Origin: Paenibacillus allorhizosphaerae
GTDB taxonomy: Bacteria > Bacillota > Bacilli > Paenibacillales > NBRC-103111
Length of the DNA stretch: 55,313 nucleotides
Direction: 5' to 3'
NCBI RefSeq assembly: GCF_910594985.1
Contig: NZ_CAJVCE010000036.1
Location: 1 to 55,313, forward strand
The translations under genes were made by a program, and so were the position numbers. The notes beneath the pieces were generated by a model that was given only the letters and a program-made list of their open reading frames with translations, was not told the DNA's origin and did no database searches. This document shows positions 17,740-26,502 of this stretch, one piece after another (position 1 is the first letter of the stretch; the number at the start of each line of letters is the position of its first letter).

Positions 17740-17852
17740 ATCAGCTTTCCCTCCTTAAAAGAAAACATGTAGATCATGACCCAAATCATGAATGACAAGC
17801 AGATTCCGTTATATAACCCGATCAGGAAATTGGATTCTTCGAGATCGTGCAT
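17712..17852 (-). CDS. Small single-span membrane protein upstream of the terminase fragment
   Basis: A 46-residue frame starting MHDLEESNFL, with one hydrophobic span (GLYNGICLSFMIWVMIYMF). A GAAGGGG site sits just upstream of a run of three ATG codons. Its end overlaps the start of the terminase fragment by about 27 bases in another frame, as is common in phage modules. It is too short to place in a family. Confidence 0.4.
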   Translation of the reverse strand: MHDLEESNFLIGLYNGICLSFMIWVMIYMFSFKEGKLMCSPKYMTR

Positions 17853-17977
17853 CATCATCCCCTTCACGTCACGTTATCTTGCCATACAGCTCGTGAAAAC
17901 GGTTTACGCTTGAGTCTGTGGAAATATAGGAACCTCTGTCGATTGCTGTTCATTCAATACAATTTTTAACATTTTAA

Positions 17978-19487
17978 CTCAACTTTCGCAGCTTGAGATT
18001 GGTAGATAAGCCTTGATGTAACTGGGCAATCCGGTCATCCATTGCTGGAGTTGACGTTGAATAAAGCCAGAAAGCTTCTTTCCGGCTTTCGTAGCGATCT
18101 CGTTGATCAATTCGACTAAGTGTTGTAAAGCTACTGTCCAATCAAGCGTTCCTACTTCATCACATAGCAAATAAAACAGTCCGCCAATGGAACGCTGGTC
18201 TGTACTTTGCCTGTGTTACCAAGCCAGCACAAAATATCTGGCGAACACAATCGTTATATGGCTGACAATCATGTCGTAAGAACGTCCTTGAAACTCTTTC
18301 TGCAAACGTAAGAGCAATTTGGCGCACTTAAAGAAGACTTCGATCTCCCGGCGCATTCTGTAAATCCGGATGATCTCTTCGGCGCTCAAGATTAGGTCGG
18401 TCGAGACAATAGCGAGCCATTCGCTCTTCTTGGAACGATGGCGGACAAATACGACTGTAACCGGAATACCGGGTGCAAGCTTCGTTCGGACCATGCGAAT
18501 GATATTTCGGTTCTTAACTTCGATTCGCGGTGCGGATACGTACAATGCCTTTAGACATAGCCTCTTTCCGTTGACGATGTAGCGTTTGTTATCGTTCTTC
18601 ACCATCCCTATGACATGCAGTCCACGCTGCATAACTTCCTGAATCAGTGGTGCATGGGTAAACCAACTATCCATGAGCACATAAGAAGCGGAAATGCCGG
18701 ATTGAATAGCTCGGTCTAACATGGTAGCGATCACCTGGGGCGCGGGGAGAAAAGCTTCCTGCCGGCGTTTGTACCCGGAGGAACGCTTATCAATTCCTTC
18801 AAACATGCCATTGATGGCCGAATTTGCGGACCTCAGCAAGGCAAAGTCCATTGGGATAAAGGAAAGTCCGTCGGACCAACCCATCGTCAACATGCGGAAT
18901 CCTTTATAAAAGCTACCTGTAGCATGATCCTTGAAACGTGCAAGCATTTCAACAGCTTGCTCCGGTTGCGTTCGAACATAGAATCCAGAGATAAAGGCCG
19001 TCACTCTGCTGGCGGAGGTCAGTTTCTCTACGCGCAGGACCGTTTCGGAGCTGAGTGATAGCAAAAATCGTCGCCACCCATACCCGCTATGATTTAGAAA
19101 GCGGTAAACCGTATCTTTGCCGGGAAACGATTCGCTTTTATTGCTCTCTAGTAGGCGAAACCAGTTCTTCTGGTGAAACAGAAGGATGAATACAAGGCGA
19201 AACAGATAGGCGCCGATTAAACCGAACTTCTTCTTGAAACCCACAGCATTCAGGTGTTTAAGTACGTTCAATTCTTGAAATGCTGGTTTAATCACTTTTG
19301 GCAGTTGATCGAGGGGCTGCTTTTGGTCATCATATAGATGACACCTCTTCTGTATGGTAGTGATTGGTCGCACTCTCACTTTACCAAACGAAGCGGTGTT
19401 TTTCTGTTTCTTCAAGCCATATATCCAAATGCACTCAAAACTTTGCTGTAATTGAATTAAGTCGAGTTTCGATCTGCGAAAGTTGAG
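17978..19487 (-). mobile_element. IS4-family insertion sequence, 1510 bp
   Basis: The terminal inverted repeats begin CTCAACTTTCGCAG at both ends, and a single transposase gene fills the element. The stop codon of that gene lies inside the left terminal repeat. No direct repeat flanks the IS on its own; the 7-base repeat flanks the larger composite instead. Confidence 0.8.
17979..19415 (-). pseudogene. IS4-family transposase with two lesions
   Basis: A DDE transposase of about 478 codons from a TTG at 19415. Family landmarks are present: YRFLNHSGYGWRRFL, LLTMGWSDGLSF-type text, VLMDSWFTHAPLI (second Asp) and YRMRREIEVFFK (Y-R-E signature with Glu). Two faults are visible. Around 18985-19000 the expected DSMFERNRSK segment carrying the first catalytic Asp is read in another frame as SGFYVRTQPEQ, bounded by compensating deletions. 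At 18216 a TAA interrupts the frame before the in-phase C-terminus FYLLCDEV to SSCES. The protein is very probably inactive. Confidence 0.85.
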
Positions 19488-19608
19488 TTATTTAAAATAT
19501 CTGCAAACTAACGAAAAACTAAGGTTGATTTTTTAAGCACATTATTTGAATGTTACATAATACTATAATATAATATGATTATGTAACGTGGATTAAGGAG
19601 CGTTTAGA

Positions 19609-20169
19609 ATGGAATATGTTGAAGCGTTAAGGGATGTCAAGCAAATCAATGCAATAAAGAAATATTTAAAAAAGCATTCTGAGCGTGACTATCTCCTCTT
19701 TGTATTTGGTATTAATACGGGGTTGAAAATTACCGAATTGCTTGAAATCAAGGTGGCCGATGTTTTAGAAAATGAGCACACGGCTAAAAATTTTTATCAG
19801 TGTTCACACCTCGATTGCATGAAGGAGGTTTACCTTAACCAAAAGGTAAAAAAAGCCCTTCTCCAATTTGTCCAAACCAACCAGCCGGACACGGAAGACT
19901 ATTTATTCAAATCTGGCAAAACACAAAAGCCTATCACTCGCCAACAAGCATATCGAATCATTCATCAAGCTGCTGAAGCCATCGGTATTGAGGGGAAAAT
20001 CGGGACCCATTCATTGAGGAAAACATTTGGATATCATGCGTATAAACGCGGGGTGGCCATCTCACTTCTCCAAAAGCATTTCAATCATTCAACCCCATCT
20101 GAAACTCTAAAATATATTGGAATCTCTAAAGAGGAGAAAATGAAAACTGAAATTGATGTTAACCTATAA
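19609..20169 (+). CDS. Short tyrosine recombinase (phage-integrase family)
   Basis: A 186-residue site-specific recombinase consisting of the catalytic domain only, without the N-terminal DNA-binding arm of Xer proteins. Visible catalytic positions are HSLRKTF (His134, Arg137), HFNHSTPSETLKYIG (His160 and nucleophile Tyr169). The first catalytic Arg, normally GLRxxEL, is Lys40 here (GLKITEL). RBS AAGGAG lies 8 bases upstream. It is the first cargo gene inside the IS4 pair and is codirectional with khtTU 50 bases on. It may be a passenger or the remnant of an older element. The Lys substitution makes activity uncertain. Confidence 0.85.
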   Translation: MEYVEALRDVKQINAIKKYLKKHSERDYLLFVFGINTGLKITELLEIKVADVLENEHTAKNFYQCSHLDCMKEVYLNQKVKKALLQFVQTNQPDTEDYLFKSGKTQKPITRQQAYRIIHQAAEAIGIEGKIGTHSLRKTFGYHAYKRGVAISLLQKHFNHSTPSETLKYIGISKEEKMKTEIDVNL

Positions 20170-20220
20170 TTTTAAAACCCGCTTAATCCATGTGGCAAAT
20201 TTTATTAGGAGGAATCAAAA

Positions 20221-20721
20221 ATGAACGTTCGCGAAATCGAGCTCCCTGGAATCGGGAAAAAATTTGAAGTCATCACTAAAAGTAAGGATAAAATTGTGGT
20301 GATTATTCATGATGACGGCAGAAGGGATATTTATTATTTTGATCAAGATAATTTCGAGGAGGCAATCGCCAACACTTCCTTTGATGATGCCGAAGCACGG
20401 CAGATCGCTGCAATCATCGGCGGTATGACGTATGCGCCAAAGGCATTGGAAACGATTGAAATGGCCTTTGATGATTTGGTCATTGAATGGTTTAAGGTGC
20501 AGAACGGGGCGGAAGCAGCCCAGCAAACCATAGGACAGCTCAATATCCGTCAATCCTATGAAGTCAATGTCGTCGCAATCATAAAACAAAAAAATTACAA
20601 AGAAATTCATACCCCTGGACCTGAAACACTTTTGGAGGAAGGTGATACTGTGATCGTATCCGGACAGCGAAAACAAGTAAAAATGTTTGTAAAAGAAGTG
20701 CTCACAAGAAGGGATGGGTGA
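20221..20721 (+). CDS. khtT: K+/H+ antiporter regulatory subunit KhtT
   Basis: A 166-residue cytoplasmic regulator of the K+ efflux antiporter KhtU. It begins NVREIELPGIGKKFEVIT and contains EARQIAAIIGGM and AFDDLVIEWFKV. It ends in an RCK_C (TrkA_C) domain (about 85-160) with GQLNIRQSYEVNVVAIIK and LLEEGDTVIVSGQ. Length and order match Bacillus subtilis KhtT (YhaT). RBS TAGGAGGA precedes the ATG. It lies 9 bases before khtU, so the two are cotranscribed. In Bacillus KhtTU exports K+ under alkaline or electrophile stress and is controlled by c-di-AMP. I infer the same role here. Confidence 0.9.
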   Translation: MNVREIELPGIGKKFEVITKSKDKIVVIIHDDGRRDIYYFDQDNFEEAIANTSFDDAEARQIAAIIGGMTYAPKALETIEMAFDDLVIEWFKVQNGAEAAQQTIGQLNIRQSYEVNVVAIIKQKNYKEIHTPGPETLLEEGDTVIVSGQRKQVKMFVKEVLTRRDG

Positions 20722-20730
20722 TACTAGATA

Positions 20731-21963
20731 ATGACGAACACTTTACTTTTTGAAGTCGGAACAGCTTTGGTCATAGTGGCTCTTGCCGCCCTATTGGCAA
20801 ATCAATTAAAATTCTCCATCATCCCTTTTCTCATCCTTTTAGGGATGGCGGTCGGCCCCCATGCCCCCGAAATTGGAATATTCGATTTCACCTTTATTGA
20901 AAGCTCAGAAATCATCGAGTTTTTCGGACGCATCGGTGTTTTGTTTTTATTGTTTTATTTGGGAATAGAGTTCTCGGTCGGAAAATTAATACGGTCCGGA
21001 CGGTCCATTGTAGTTGGCGGGACCATTTATGTAGCGATGAATTTCTTCCTAGGTTTGATTTACGGGTTTGCTACAGGGTTTCCGGTTATGGAAACGTTAA
21101 TCATTGCGGGGCTCCTAAGTGTTTCCTCCACTGCGATTGTGGCTAAAGTGGTTGTTGATTTAAAAAGAACAGCAAATTCCGAAACAGAATTGATTCTTGG
21201 GATCATTCTTTTTGATGATATATTTTTGGCGTTATTCCTTTCTGTCATGTCAGGCCTCTTGTTAGGCGGCTCAACCACCGTATTTGGTACCATCATATCG
21301 GTTCTTATTTCTCTATGTTACATGCTGCTATTTTTCGTTATCGCCCGTAAAGGTACCCCTATCCTAAACAAACTATTAGATATTAAATCGAATGAAATCT
21401 TTATCCTCGTCATCTTTGCCTTGCTGTTTTTTGTAGCAGGCTTTTCCGAGAAACTCCATGTCGCTGAAGCCATCGGTGCTTTGTTATTAGGTTTGGCCCT
21501 TTCTGAAACAAAACATCGGGAACGTATCGAGCATTTAGTTATTCCCTTTAGAGACTTCTTCGGAGCGATATTTTTCTTCAGCTTCGGATTAAGTATTGAT
21601 CCATTTAGCTTAGGCGGGGCCATATGGCTTGCTATAGGCGCCATCATTCTCACAATCATTAGCAACTTTGTAGCTGGAATGATTTCCGGGAGAAAAGCTG
21701 GTTTATCACACAACGCTTCCTCCAATATCGGATTGACAATCGTTTCGAGAGGTGAATTTTCGATCATTGTTGCTAATTTAGGCCTTGCCGGAGGGCTTAT
21801 GCCTATTCTTAAACCATTTACAGCCGTTTATGTTTTAATTTTGGCAATCCTGGGGCCATTGTTAGCTAAGGAATCCAAAAATATATATAAATTTTTAAAT
21901 AACATATTCAAATGGGAAAACAAGAAAAAAAACCGCTCACCCCTTCCCCACAAAAGTCTGTAG
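20731..21963 (+). CDS. khtU: K+/H+ antiporter KhtU (CPA2 family)
   Basis: A 410-residue integral membrane cation/proton antiporter with about 12 hydrophobic segments. The sequence shows the CPA2 pattern: FSIIPFLILLGMAVGPHAPE, FFGRIGVLFLLFYLGIEFS, SVSSTAIVAKVVVDL, LGIILFDDIFLALFLSVMSG (the DD region of the ion site) and IVSRGEFSIIVANLGLAGG. It has no C-terminal TrkA domain, consistent with regulation by the separate KhtT. It is coupled to khtT and followed 39 bases later by a small membrane protein gene. It probably arrived with the surrounding IS4-bounded unit. Confidence 0.92.
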   Translation: MTNTLLFEVGTALVIVALAALLANQLKFSIIPFLILLGMAVGPHAPEIGIFDFTFIESSEIIEFFGRIGVLFLLFYLGIEFSVGKLIRSGRSIVVGGTIYVAMNFFLGLIYGFATGFPVMETLIIAGLLSVSSTAIVAKVVVDLKRTANSETELILGIILFDDIFLALFLSVMSGLLLGGSTTVFGTIISVLISLCYMLLFFVIARKGTPILNKLLDIKSNEIFILVIFALLFFVAGFSEKLHVAEAIGALLLGLALSETKHRERIEHLVIPFRDFFGAIFFFSFGLSIDPFSLGGAIWLAIGAIILTIISNFVAGMISGRKAGLSHNASSNIGLTIVSRGEFSIIVANLGLAGGLMPILKPFTAVYVLILAILGPLLAKESKNIYKFLNNIFKWENKKKNRSPLPHKSL

Positions 21964-22002
21964 AGGTTCAAAAATAACCCCTTTTAAAGGAGGCCTCGCC
22001 AA

Positions 22003-22302
22003 GTGGGCATCGAGTTAGCAATTGTATTGTTAACATATGTCTTATTGGTTGTTATGGCGTATCTGGTTTTTGTCTTTACTAGTGATAAGGAGAAACGCGG
22101 AATTATCATTATCAACCGGGCCTATAACTATGCATATTCCGCGTTATCTTTTGGCGTTCTTGTCATCTTTGCCCTGATCAAAATGCCAAATGTCACTTTG
22201 GATAAACAGACAACGAACTATTTAATTTTGGCGTGTAAGTTTATTTCGGTTATCACGCTTGGAGGGACTGCGTTTATACTAAACAAATATTATAAAAGGT
22301 AA
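22003..22302 (+). CDS. Small membrane protein downstream of khtU
   Basis: The 99-residue protein has three hydrophobic spans (about 4-28, 45-65, 75-94). The GTG start at 22003 is supported by AAAGGAGG 9 bases upstream. No family is recognised. Its position as third gene of the khtT-khtU operon suggests an accessory role in ion transport, though it is unlike KhtS, which lies upstream of khtT in Bacillus subtilis. Confidence 0.6.
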   Translation: MGIELAIVLLTYVLLVVMAYLVFVFTSDKEKRGIIIINRAYNYAYSALSFGVLVIFALIKMPNVTLDKQTTNYLILACKFISVITLGGTAFILNKYYKR

Positions 22303-22319
22303 GGAATTTTACCTTTAAA

Positions 22320-22447
22320 CTCAACTTTCGCAGATCGAAAATCGACTTCATTTCAATTACAGCTAAGTTTTGAGTGCATTTGGATATATGACTTGAAGAA
22401 ATAGAAAAACACCGCTTCGTTGCCAATCTCAAGCTGTGAAAGTTGAG
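22320..22447 (+). mobile_element. 128-base deletion derivative (MITE-like) of the IS4 element
   Basis: The first 101 bases match the transposase-start end of the IS at 19387-19487, including the promoter region and the TTGAAGAAA start. The last 26 match its other end. The whole interior is missing. Both terminal repeats are intact, so it could be moved by a transposase supplied elsewhere. It is inverted relative to the full copy. Confidence 0.85.
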
Positions 22448-22567
22448 ATTTTAATAATAGTCTTTTTATAGTTACATGCTTTTAAAAAACCATTCTTAGA
22501 TTCACTGCTGAAAGACCTTGAAGATTTTGTTTTTCATGCTGAAAATAATGATGAGACTCTTGATTGC

Positions 22568-22714
22568 TCAATCCAGAACCCACATACTAGCACACATGTT
22601 CGTAAATAGTAGTTTCATAATGTCTTCTTCGCTTATTACATAAGACCAGTTCTTTGTACCAGCGATACCCCTCAAATTAGAGAAGCTGCTTAATTGCCCA
22701 TTCTCATCAACCAT
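22568..22714 (-). other. Short coding-like remnant
   Basis: A 48-codon frame reads VDENGQLSSFSNLRGIAG, then NWSYVISEEDIMKLLFTNMC. It has no RBS and overlaps the stop of the CBM9 fragment by a few bases. It is probably a gene fragment of unknown origin. The remaining bases from 22455 to 22567 show nothing recognisable. Confidence 0.3.
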
Positions 22715-23415
22715 CGGTCAACCCGGTTTTGACGGATCCAGCCAGCTTCAAAAGTCCATAGTTAGACGTGCTCTTGTACGATTGGCCGGACGTATCGTTC
22801 CATATCGAAATACTGTCGCGGATTCCGTCACCATCTTCGTCGTTATTGAACTGCAGGTCGAATCCAATCAGATCATTTGATTTCGGTGGCGTACCAATCC
22901 AAGAAATAGACGCTTCCACCATGTAGCGCTAGCTGTCCGCTTCGTAGCTGAGACCACACTTCCGCTCTTCGACGCTGGGTTGACGGTCCGTTCGTTGTCA
23001 AAGTTAATACGATATTGCCCATCATCAGGTTCGAAATGGTCAGTCCTCCCTCTGTTCTGATCGATGAAAATTTCCACTGAATCTTGCTGGTGCGCTTGAG
23101 AGCTTCGTTTTGACAACAAGGTGTCGCTAACCTCAGCTAGTATGTACAGATGTCCATCGTCCCAAAGCGTTCGTACTTTCGCGTTCGATCCTTTAGAACC
23201 AATAACCCATCGGTCGGTTTCGACTGCATTTGTATTGTTCCAAACCGAGTCGATACTTCCGTCAATAACAGGTGTTCCCTTCGTCGCTACGGCAAGTCGT
23301 GTCCCTTCTTCCAACGTCAGCACACCGAATTTAGACGTATTAATTTCCTGTGTGTTGTTTCTATCGTTCCACGAAGTTTCTATCTTCTCATTCCCTGATC
23401 GGTCGGCAATTACTC
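22707..23415 (-). pseudogene. CBM9-like carbohydrate-binding domain, orphan C-terminal fragment of a xylanase-type enzyme
   Basis: The minus strand encodes a family 9-like carbohydrate-binding module, as found at the C-terminus of large secreted GH10 xylanases of Paenibacillus. It reads ADRSGNEKIETSWNDRNNTQ, AVATKGTPVIDGSIDSVWN, KVRTLWDDGHLYILAEVSD, QDSVEIFIDQN and DDGQYRINFDNE. Near 22922 one base is missing, and the frame changes to MVEASISWIGTPPKSNDLIG and FDLQFNNDEDGDGIRDS. A stop sits just before the fragment (23416-23418), and no catalytic domain is present upstream. Confidence 0.8.
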
Positions 23416-23475
23416 GTTAACCTAAAAACTAGATTTTTCATAAAGAGCTTTAAACTTCTTCTACTTCGAGCAATC

Positions 23476-23617
23476 TGTCGGGAATGAGAAGTTCTTGTCA
23501 ATTTCGGGAAAGGGATAAGGTTCTTGTCATTTGATTTTGACAAGAACTTTATCCCATAAAAATGAAAAGCCGCGATTTAAGCGACCTATAATGAGATAAT
23601 GTTCTTGTCACCCGACA
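23476..23617. mobile_element. 142-base mini-element, TGTCGGG...CCCGACA
   Basis: It has exact 7-base terminal inverted repeats. Inside are three more GTTCTTGTCA-type sites in mixed orientation, one pair forming TTCTTGTCA...TGACAAGAA, and a small stem (GCCGCGATTTAAGCGAC). It matches 17016-17159 throughout. No flanking target duplication is obvious. It is noncoding and fills most of the gap between the CBM9 fragment and the FAD gene. Confidence 0.7.
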
Positions 23618-23701
23618 AAGTAAGTAAAACGTCTATTTGTCTTGCCGAATTGGGCACAATTTTGTGTTATCTGTGTCCGATAGTACCACGAACAAACGAA
23701 C

Positions 23702-23738
23702 AAGGGCCAACCGGAGCACCTTCTCCGATTGGCCCTTC
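23702..23738 (-). terminator. Terminator hairpin after the FAD oxidoreductase gene
   Basis: The stem AAGGGCCAATCGGAG pairs with CTCCGGTTGGCCCTT (one mismatch), followed on the minus strand by GTTCGTTTGTTC. It starts 4 bases after the stop at 23742. Confidence 0.65.
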
Positions 23739-23741
23739 TTA

Positions 23742-25619
23742 TTACACCGCTGCGCCCTTCCAAGCTTGCTGCTGCTTCTCCGTCAGCTCGCGCATACGCG
23801 GGATCATCGAGTACTTGATGACACGGGAGCCCTTGAACGTCACGTTCAGCTCCAAGCCGGGATCCGCCAGCCGCGTTTGCACCGCCCCTACAACGCTGTC
23901 CCGCAGCTCCGCATGCTTCTCAGCAATCCGGAACAGCGCCATCACCGTGTAGGAGAAATACTGGAAATACAGCTCCTGCGGATCGGAGATGAACTCCCAG
24001 TTCCGCTCCTCGGTCTCCATCGCCGGCAGGGAGCTGGAATTGTTCAGAATGCCGAGCAGCTCCGGCACGATGCCGGCATCACCCAGCTTGCCGAGCAGGT
24101 AGATCGCGGCATACCCGCGCACCTGGTTATACTTCCGGCTCGTGTACGGCACGAACATATCCCGTTCCTGCACCATCTCCTGCAGCACAGGGATGCAGGC
24201 GTTATCGCCGATGAGCCCGAGCGTCAGCGCGCTGTTCTTCCGCAGGTGCTCCTCCGGTGAGGCGAGCCACTCACGCAGCTGCGGCACGATTACAGAACCC
24301 TGCCGCTTCGCAGACCACATCGCAATGCCCGCCTTCGTGCCGGACAAGCCCACACGGATGTCCTCCACAGCGGTCAGCCATTTGCGCGTATGAAGAGCAT
24401 CGGTCGCCGGCACGGAGCTGTCCTTGAATTCTACCCCAGCACCACTCTCCAGGCAGCCGGTCTCCACCAGCAGCGGACGCAGCTCCGCGTAAGGAATATC
24501 CTTCATGGCGTAGCCTTTCGTAATGCTGAGATAAGCCATCACCGCAGCCGCTTCACCTGTCTTTTGCATATCCCGCTTCATCCGGATGCAACTGGCCAGC
24601 TCATGGTCGAGCGACATGCTGCGTCCCGCGATGACGAGCCCTTCCTTGCCTGCCGGGATGAGCACGCCCTTCGGAATTGGAATCGTAAAGTTCAAGCCCC
24701 ACAGACTCGCCACAACCGACCAGTCCTGCTGCGCCTCGCTCTCGAAGGCTACGTCCTTGCTGTGATTATCCAGGTTCGAATAGGCGAAGAATAACGGCTC
24801 GCTCGTATACCGGTCTAGACTGAAGTCGCCGAAGGAGACCGTCTCTTCACCTACAATCAGGCGTCCTTCGCGAAGACCGAGCTGCGGCACAACCTTCAAC
24901 ATGCGTCTGCTATCGCTGTAGGAAGGCTTGAGGTGTGTCTCCAGCAGCGCAGAATTGACGATCGCGGCCGACATCGCTTCCGGATCACCGGCATCCACAT
25001 AACCCGAATCTGTATAGTAGTGCTCTACCCGACTGTTGTTAAGCCACTGCACGACGTTGGAGAACGGCTGCACCTGTCCGTCCGCGTCCCGCCCTCGGCG
25101 TACCGCGCAATCGGCCAGCGCACATACTTCAGCTTCACCGGAAGCGTCAATGATGACCCGGCACGATGTACTTTGAACTGTGCCATCCGTCCCGACCCAA
25201 CGCAGCCCCTTCACACGCTCATCCTCAAGATACACGCCCAGCACTACGGACTCGTACCGGAACACAACACCGGAAGCCGCAAGCGCCCGCTCCAGGACGA
25301 TGCTCTTCGCATTCGCATTCACTCCGCTCGCCTTGAGGAACAACTCCTGCTCCAGCTCCGCTGTTTGCCTATCGATCTCCTCATAGATTCCTCCGCGCGT
25401 GCCGAAGTAATATCCCGTAACGCCGCCCAGCGTCCCGGCACCGCCCATCCCGTGCATCCGCTCGATACCGAGCACCTTCAGCCCCAGCTGTCCCGCCCGA
25501 AGTGCGGCGAGCGCCCCCGCAGTACCGAGACCGACCACGATGACATCGTAATCCTCGCCAAACTGAGGCTCACAGCTCTCCTGCTTCACTTTCCCATTCC
25601 AACGCTCCGACAAGATCAT
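23742..25619 (-). CDS. FAD-dependent oxidoreductase with C-terminal HEAT-like repeats
   Basis: A 625-residue flavoprotein. It has an N-terminal dinucleotide-binding fold (DYDVIVVGLGTAGALAALRA, about 23-42, with ERMHGMGG), a middle substrate domain (RVIIDASGEAEVCALADCAV; GLVIAGRSMSLDHELASCIR) and a C-terminus of alpha-helical HEAT-like repeats (LGLIGDNACIPVLQEMVQE; YLLGKLGDAGIVPELLGI). This layout is seen in Paenibacillus oxidoreductases of carbohydrate loci. The ATG overlaps the upstream stop as ATGA, and GGAGGTG precedes it, so it is translationally coupled to the gene at 25616. The substrate is unknown. Confidence 0.88.
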   Translation of the reverse strand: MILSERWNGKVKQESCEPQFGEDYDVIVVGLGTAGALAALRAGQLGLKVLGIERMHGMGGAGTLGGVTGYYFGTRGGIYEEIDRQTAELEQELFLKASGVNANAKSIVLERALAASGVVFRYESVVLGVYLEDERVKGLRWVGTDGTVQSTSCRVIIDASGEAEVCALADCAVRRGRDADGQVQPFSNVVQWLNNSRVEHYYTDSGYVDAGDPEAMSAAIVNSALLETHLKPSYSDSRRMLKVVPQLGLREGRLIVGEETVSFGDFSLDRYTSEPLFFAYSNLDNHSKDVAFESEAQQDWSVVASLWGLNFTIPIPKGVLIPAGKEGLVIAGRSMSLDHELASCIRMKRDMQKTGEAAAVMAYLSITKGYAMKDIPYAELRPLLVETGCLESGAGVEFKDSSVPATDALHTRKWLTAVEDIRVGLSGTKAGIAMWSAKRQGSVIVPQLREWLASPEEHLRKNSALTLGLIGDNACIPVLQEMVQERDMFVPYTSRKYNQVRGYAAIYLLGKLGDAGIVPELLGILNNSSSLPAMETEERNWEFISDPQELYFQYFSYTVMALFRIAEKHAELRDSVVGAVQTRLADPGLELNVTFKGSRVIKYSMIPRMRELTEKQQQAWKGAAV

Positions 25620-26443
25620 ACCGTCCGCACCTCCGCTGCGCTTTGTAGTCCGGCCTCGAATGCCGCCACCGGATCACGATACTGAGCTGCTGGACGCCAC
25701 ACCCAACGATCGGCGATGTCGAGCCCGGTGCCCGCCTCGACCTCCACATCGAAGCCATCGGCGATCGTGGCCAGCTGCCACGGACGCAGCGCCTCCGGCC
25801 GTTTCGCCCAATGCGCCAGCAAGCGCTCCCGAGCTGATGCCCAATCGTCTTCCGCTTCCAGCGCTACACTAGTAACCCACTCGGTCGCGAACCGTCCCCC
25901 ATGCACCGGATAACCGTCGCAATCTGGAGGCTGCTGTTCTGGAGCGCTCGAGTTATGGATAACCGCATTCAGCCGCCGTTTCCCTTGATAACCCGCTGCC
26001 GCTTGGGGCGCCGTCTCACAGAAGTTAGTCGTATCGACAATACGTCCGGTGAGCACCGTAGATAAGCCAGCCGCATCGATCAAAGTGACCCGATAATCCC
26101 CGGAAGGATTTGCCGCCACCTCAATAATGCGAGTCAAAAACCGAACCTCCAGCTTCTCCTTCTGAATAACCTGATGCAGGATCGGCACGAAAGCCGGCCA
26201 GTGTATACCGCCCTCAGCCGAAATTATATTTCTGCCGTCTGCTTCCTGGCGAAGCGCCTCAGCCCCAGGCGACACCGAGAACGTACGGTCGATAGCAGCC
26301 TGCCGGTAGGTGGTCGTAAACTCCACACCGACACCGCCCGTCCGTTCAAACAATACTGCGCGGTTCCCCGCTGCACTTGCTATGCCAAGTCCTTCGAACG
26401 TCGCGCCTGCAATCAGGACATCATATCTTTTCAACGCACTCAT
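25616..26443 (-). CDS. FAD/NAD(P)-binding oxidoreductase-like protein, small
   Basis: The 275-residue protein starts at ATG 26443 (RBS GAAGGTG; an earlier TTG at 26464 has none). The N-terminus resembles a flavin-binding Rossmann fold (YDVLIAGATFEGLGIASAAG, ERTGGVGVEF), but GxGxxG is weakened to GATFEG. It then reads HWPAFVPILHQVIQKEKLEV and GRIVDTTNFCETAP. It is shorter than and partly parallel to the 625-residue partner, with which it forms a coupled pair by a 4-base overlap. The two may work as one enzyme or as a complex. Confidence 0.75.
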   Translation of the reverse strand: MSALKRYDVLIAGATFEGLGIASAAGNRAVLFERTGGVGVEFTTTYRQAAIDRTFSVSPGAEALRQEADGRNIISAEGGIHWPAFVPILHQVIQKEKLEVRFLTRIIEVAANPSGDYRVTLIDAAGLSTVLTGRIVDTTNFCETAPQAAAGYQGKRRLNAVIHNSSAPEQQPPDCDGYPVHGGRFATEWVTSVALEAEDDWASARERLLAHWAKRPEALRPWQLATIADGFDVEVEAGTGLDIADRWVWRPAAQYRDPVAAFEAGLQSAAEVRTV

Positions 26444-26502
26444 CAGCGCACCTTCTTTCTTCAAGATGATATAAGCTTCTTGCAGCTAACGTGTTCACGG
26501 CA

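Larger units (their letters stand above)
17978..22447. mobile_element. Composite-transposon-like unit carrying integrase and KhtTU
   Basis: The unit is bounded on the left by an IS4-family element (17978-19487) and on the right by a 128-base internally deleted relative (22320-22447) in inverted orientation. The cargo is a tyrosine recombinase, khtT, khtU and a small membrane protein gene. The same 7-base sequence ATTTTAA flanks the outer ends (17971-17977 and 22448-22454), while the inner flanks do not match it. This is what a target duplication from transposition of the whole unit would leave. The cargo is clearly AT-richer than the sugar operons around it. Confidence 0.65.

Noticed and set aside
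19609..20169. Integron integrase for the cassette-like modules
   Set aside because: It lacks the N-terminal domain and the IntI-specific insertion, and sits inside the IS4-bounded unit. It may still be unrelated to the repeats.
23637..25685. Several plus-strand frames opposite the FAD oxidoreductase gene
   Set aside because: The opposite strand shows unmistakable flavoprotein motifs and an RBS. These frames have neither.
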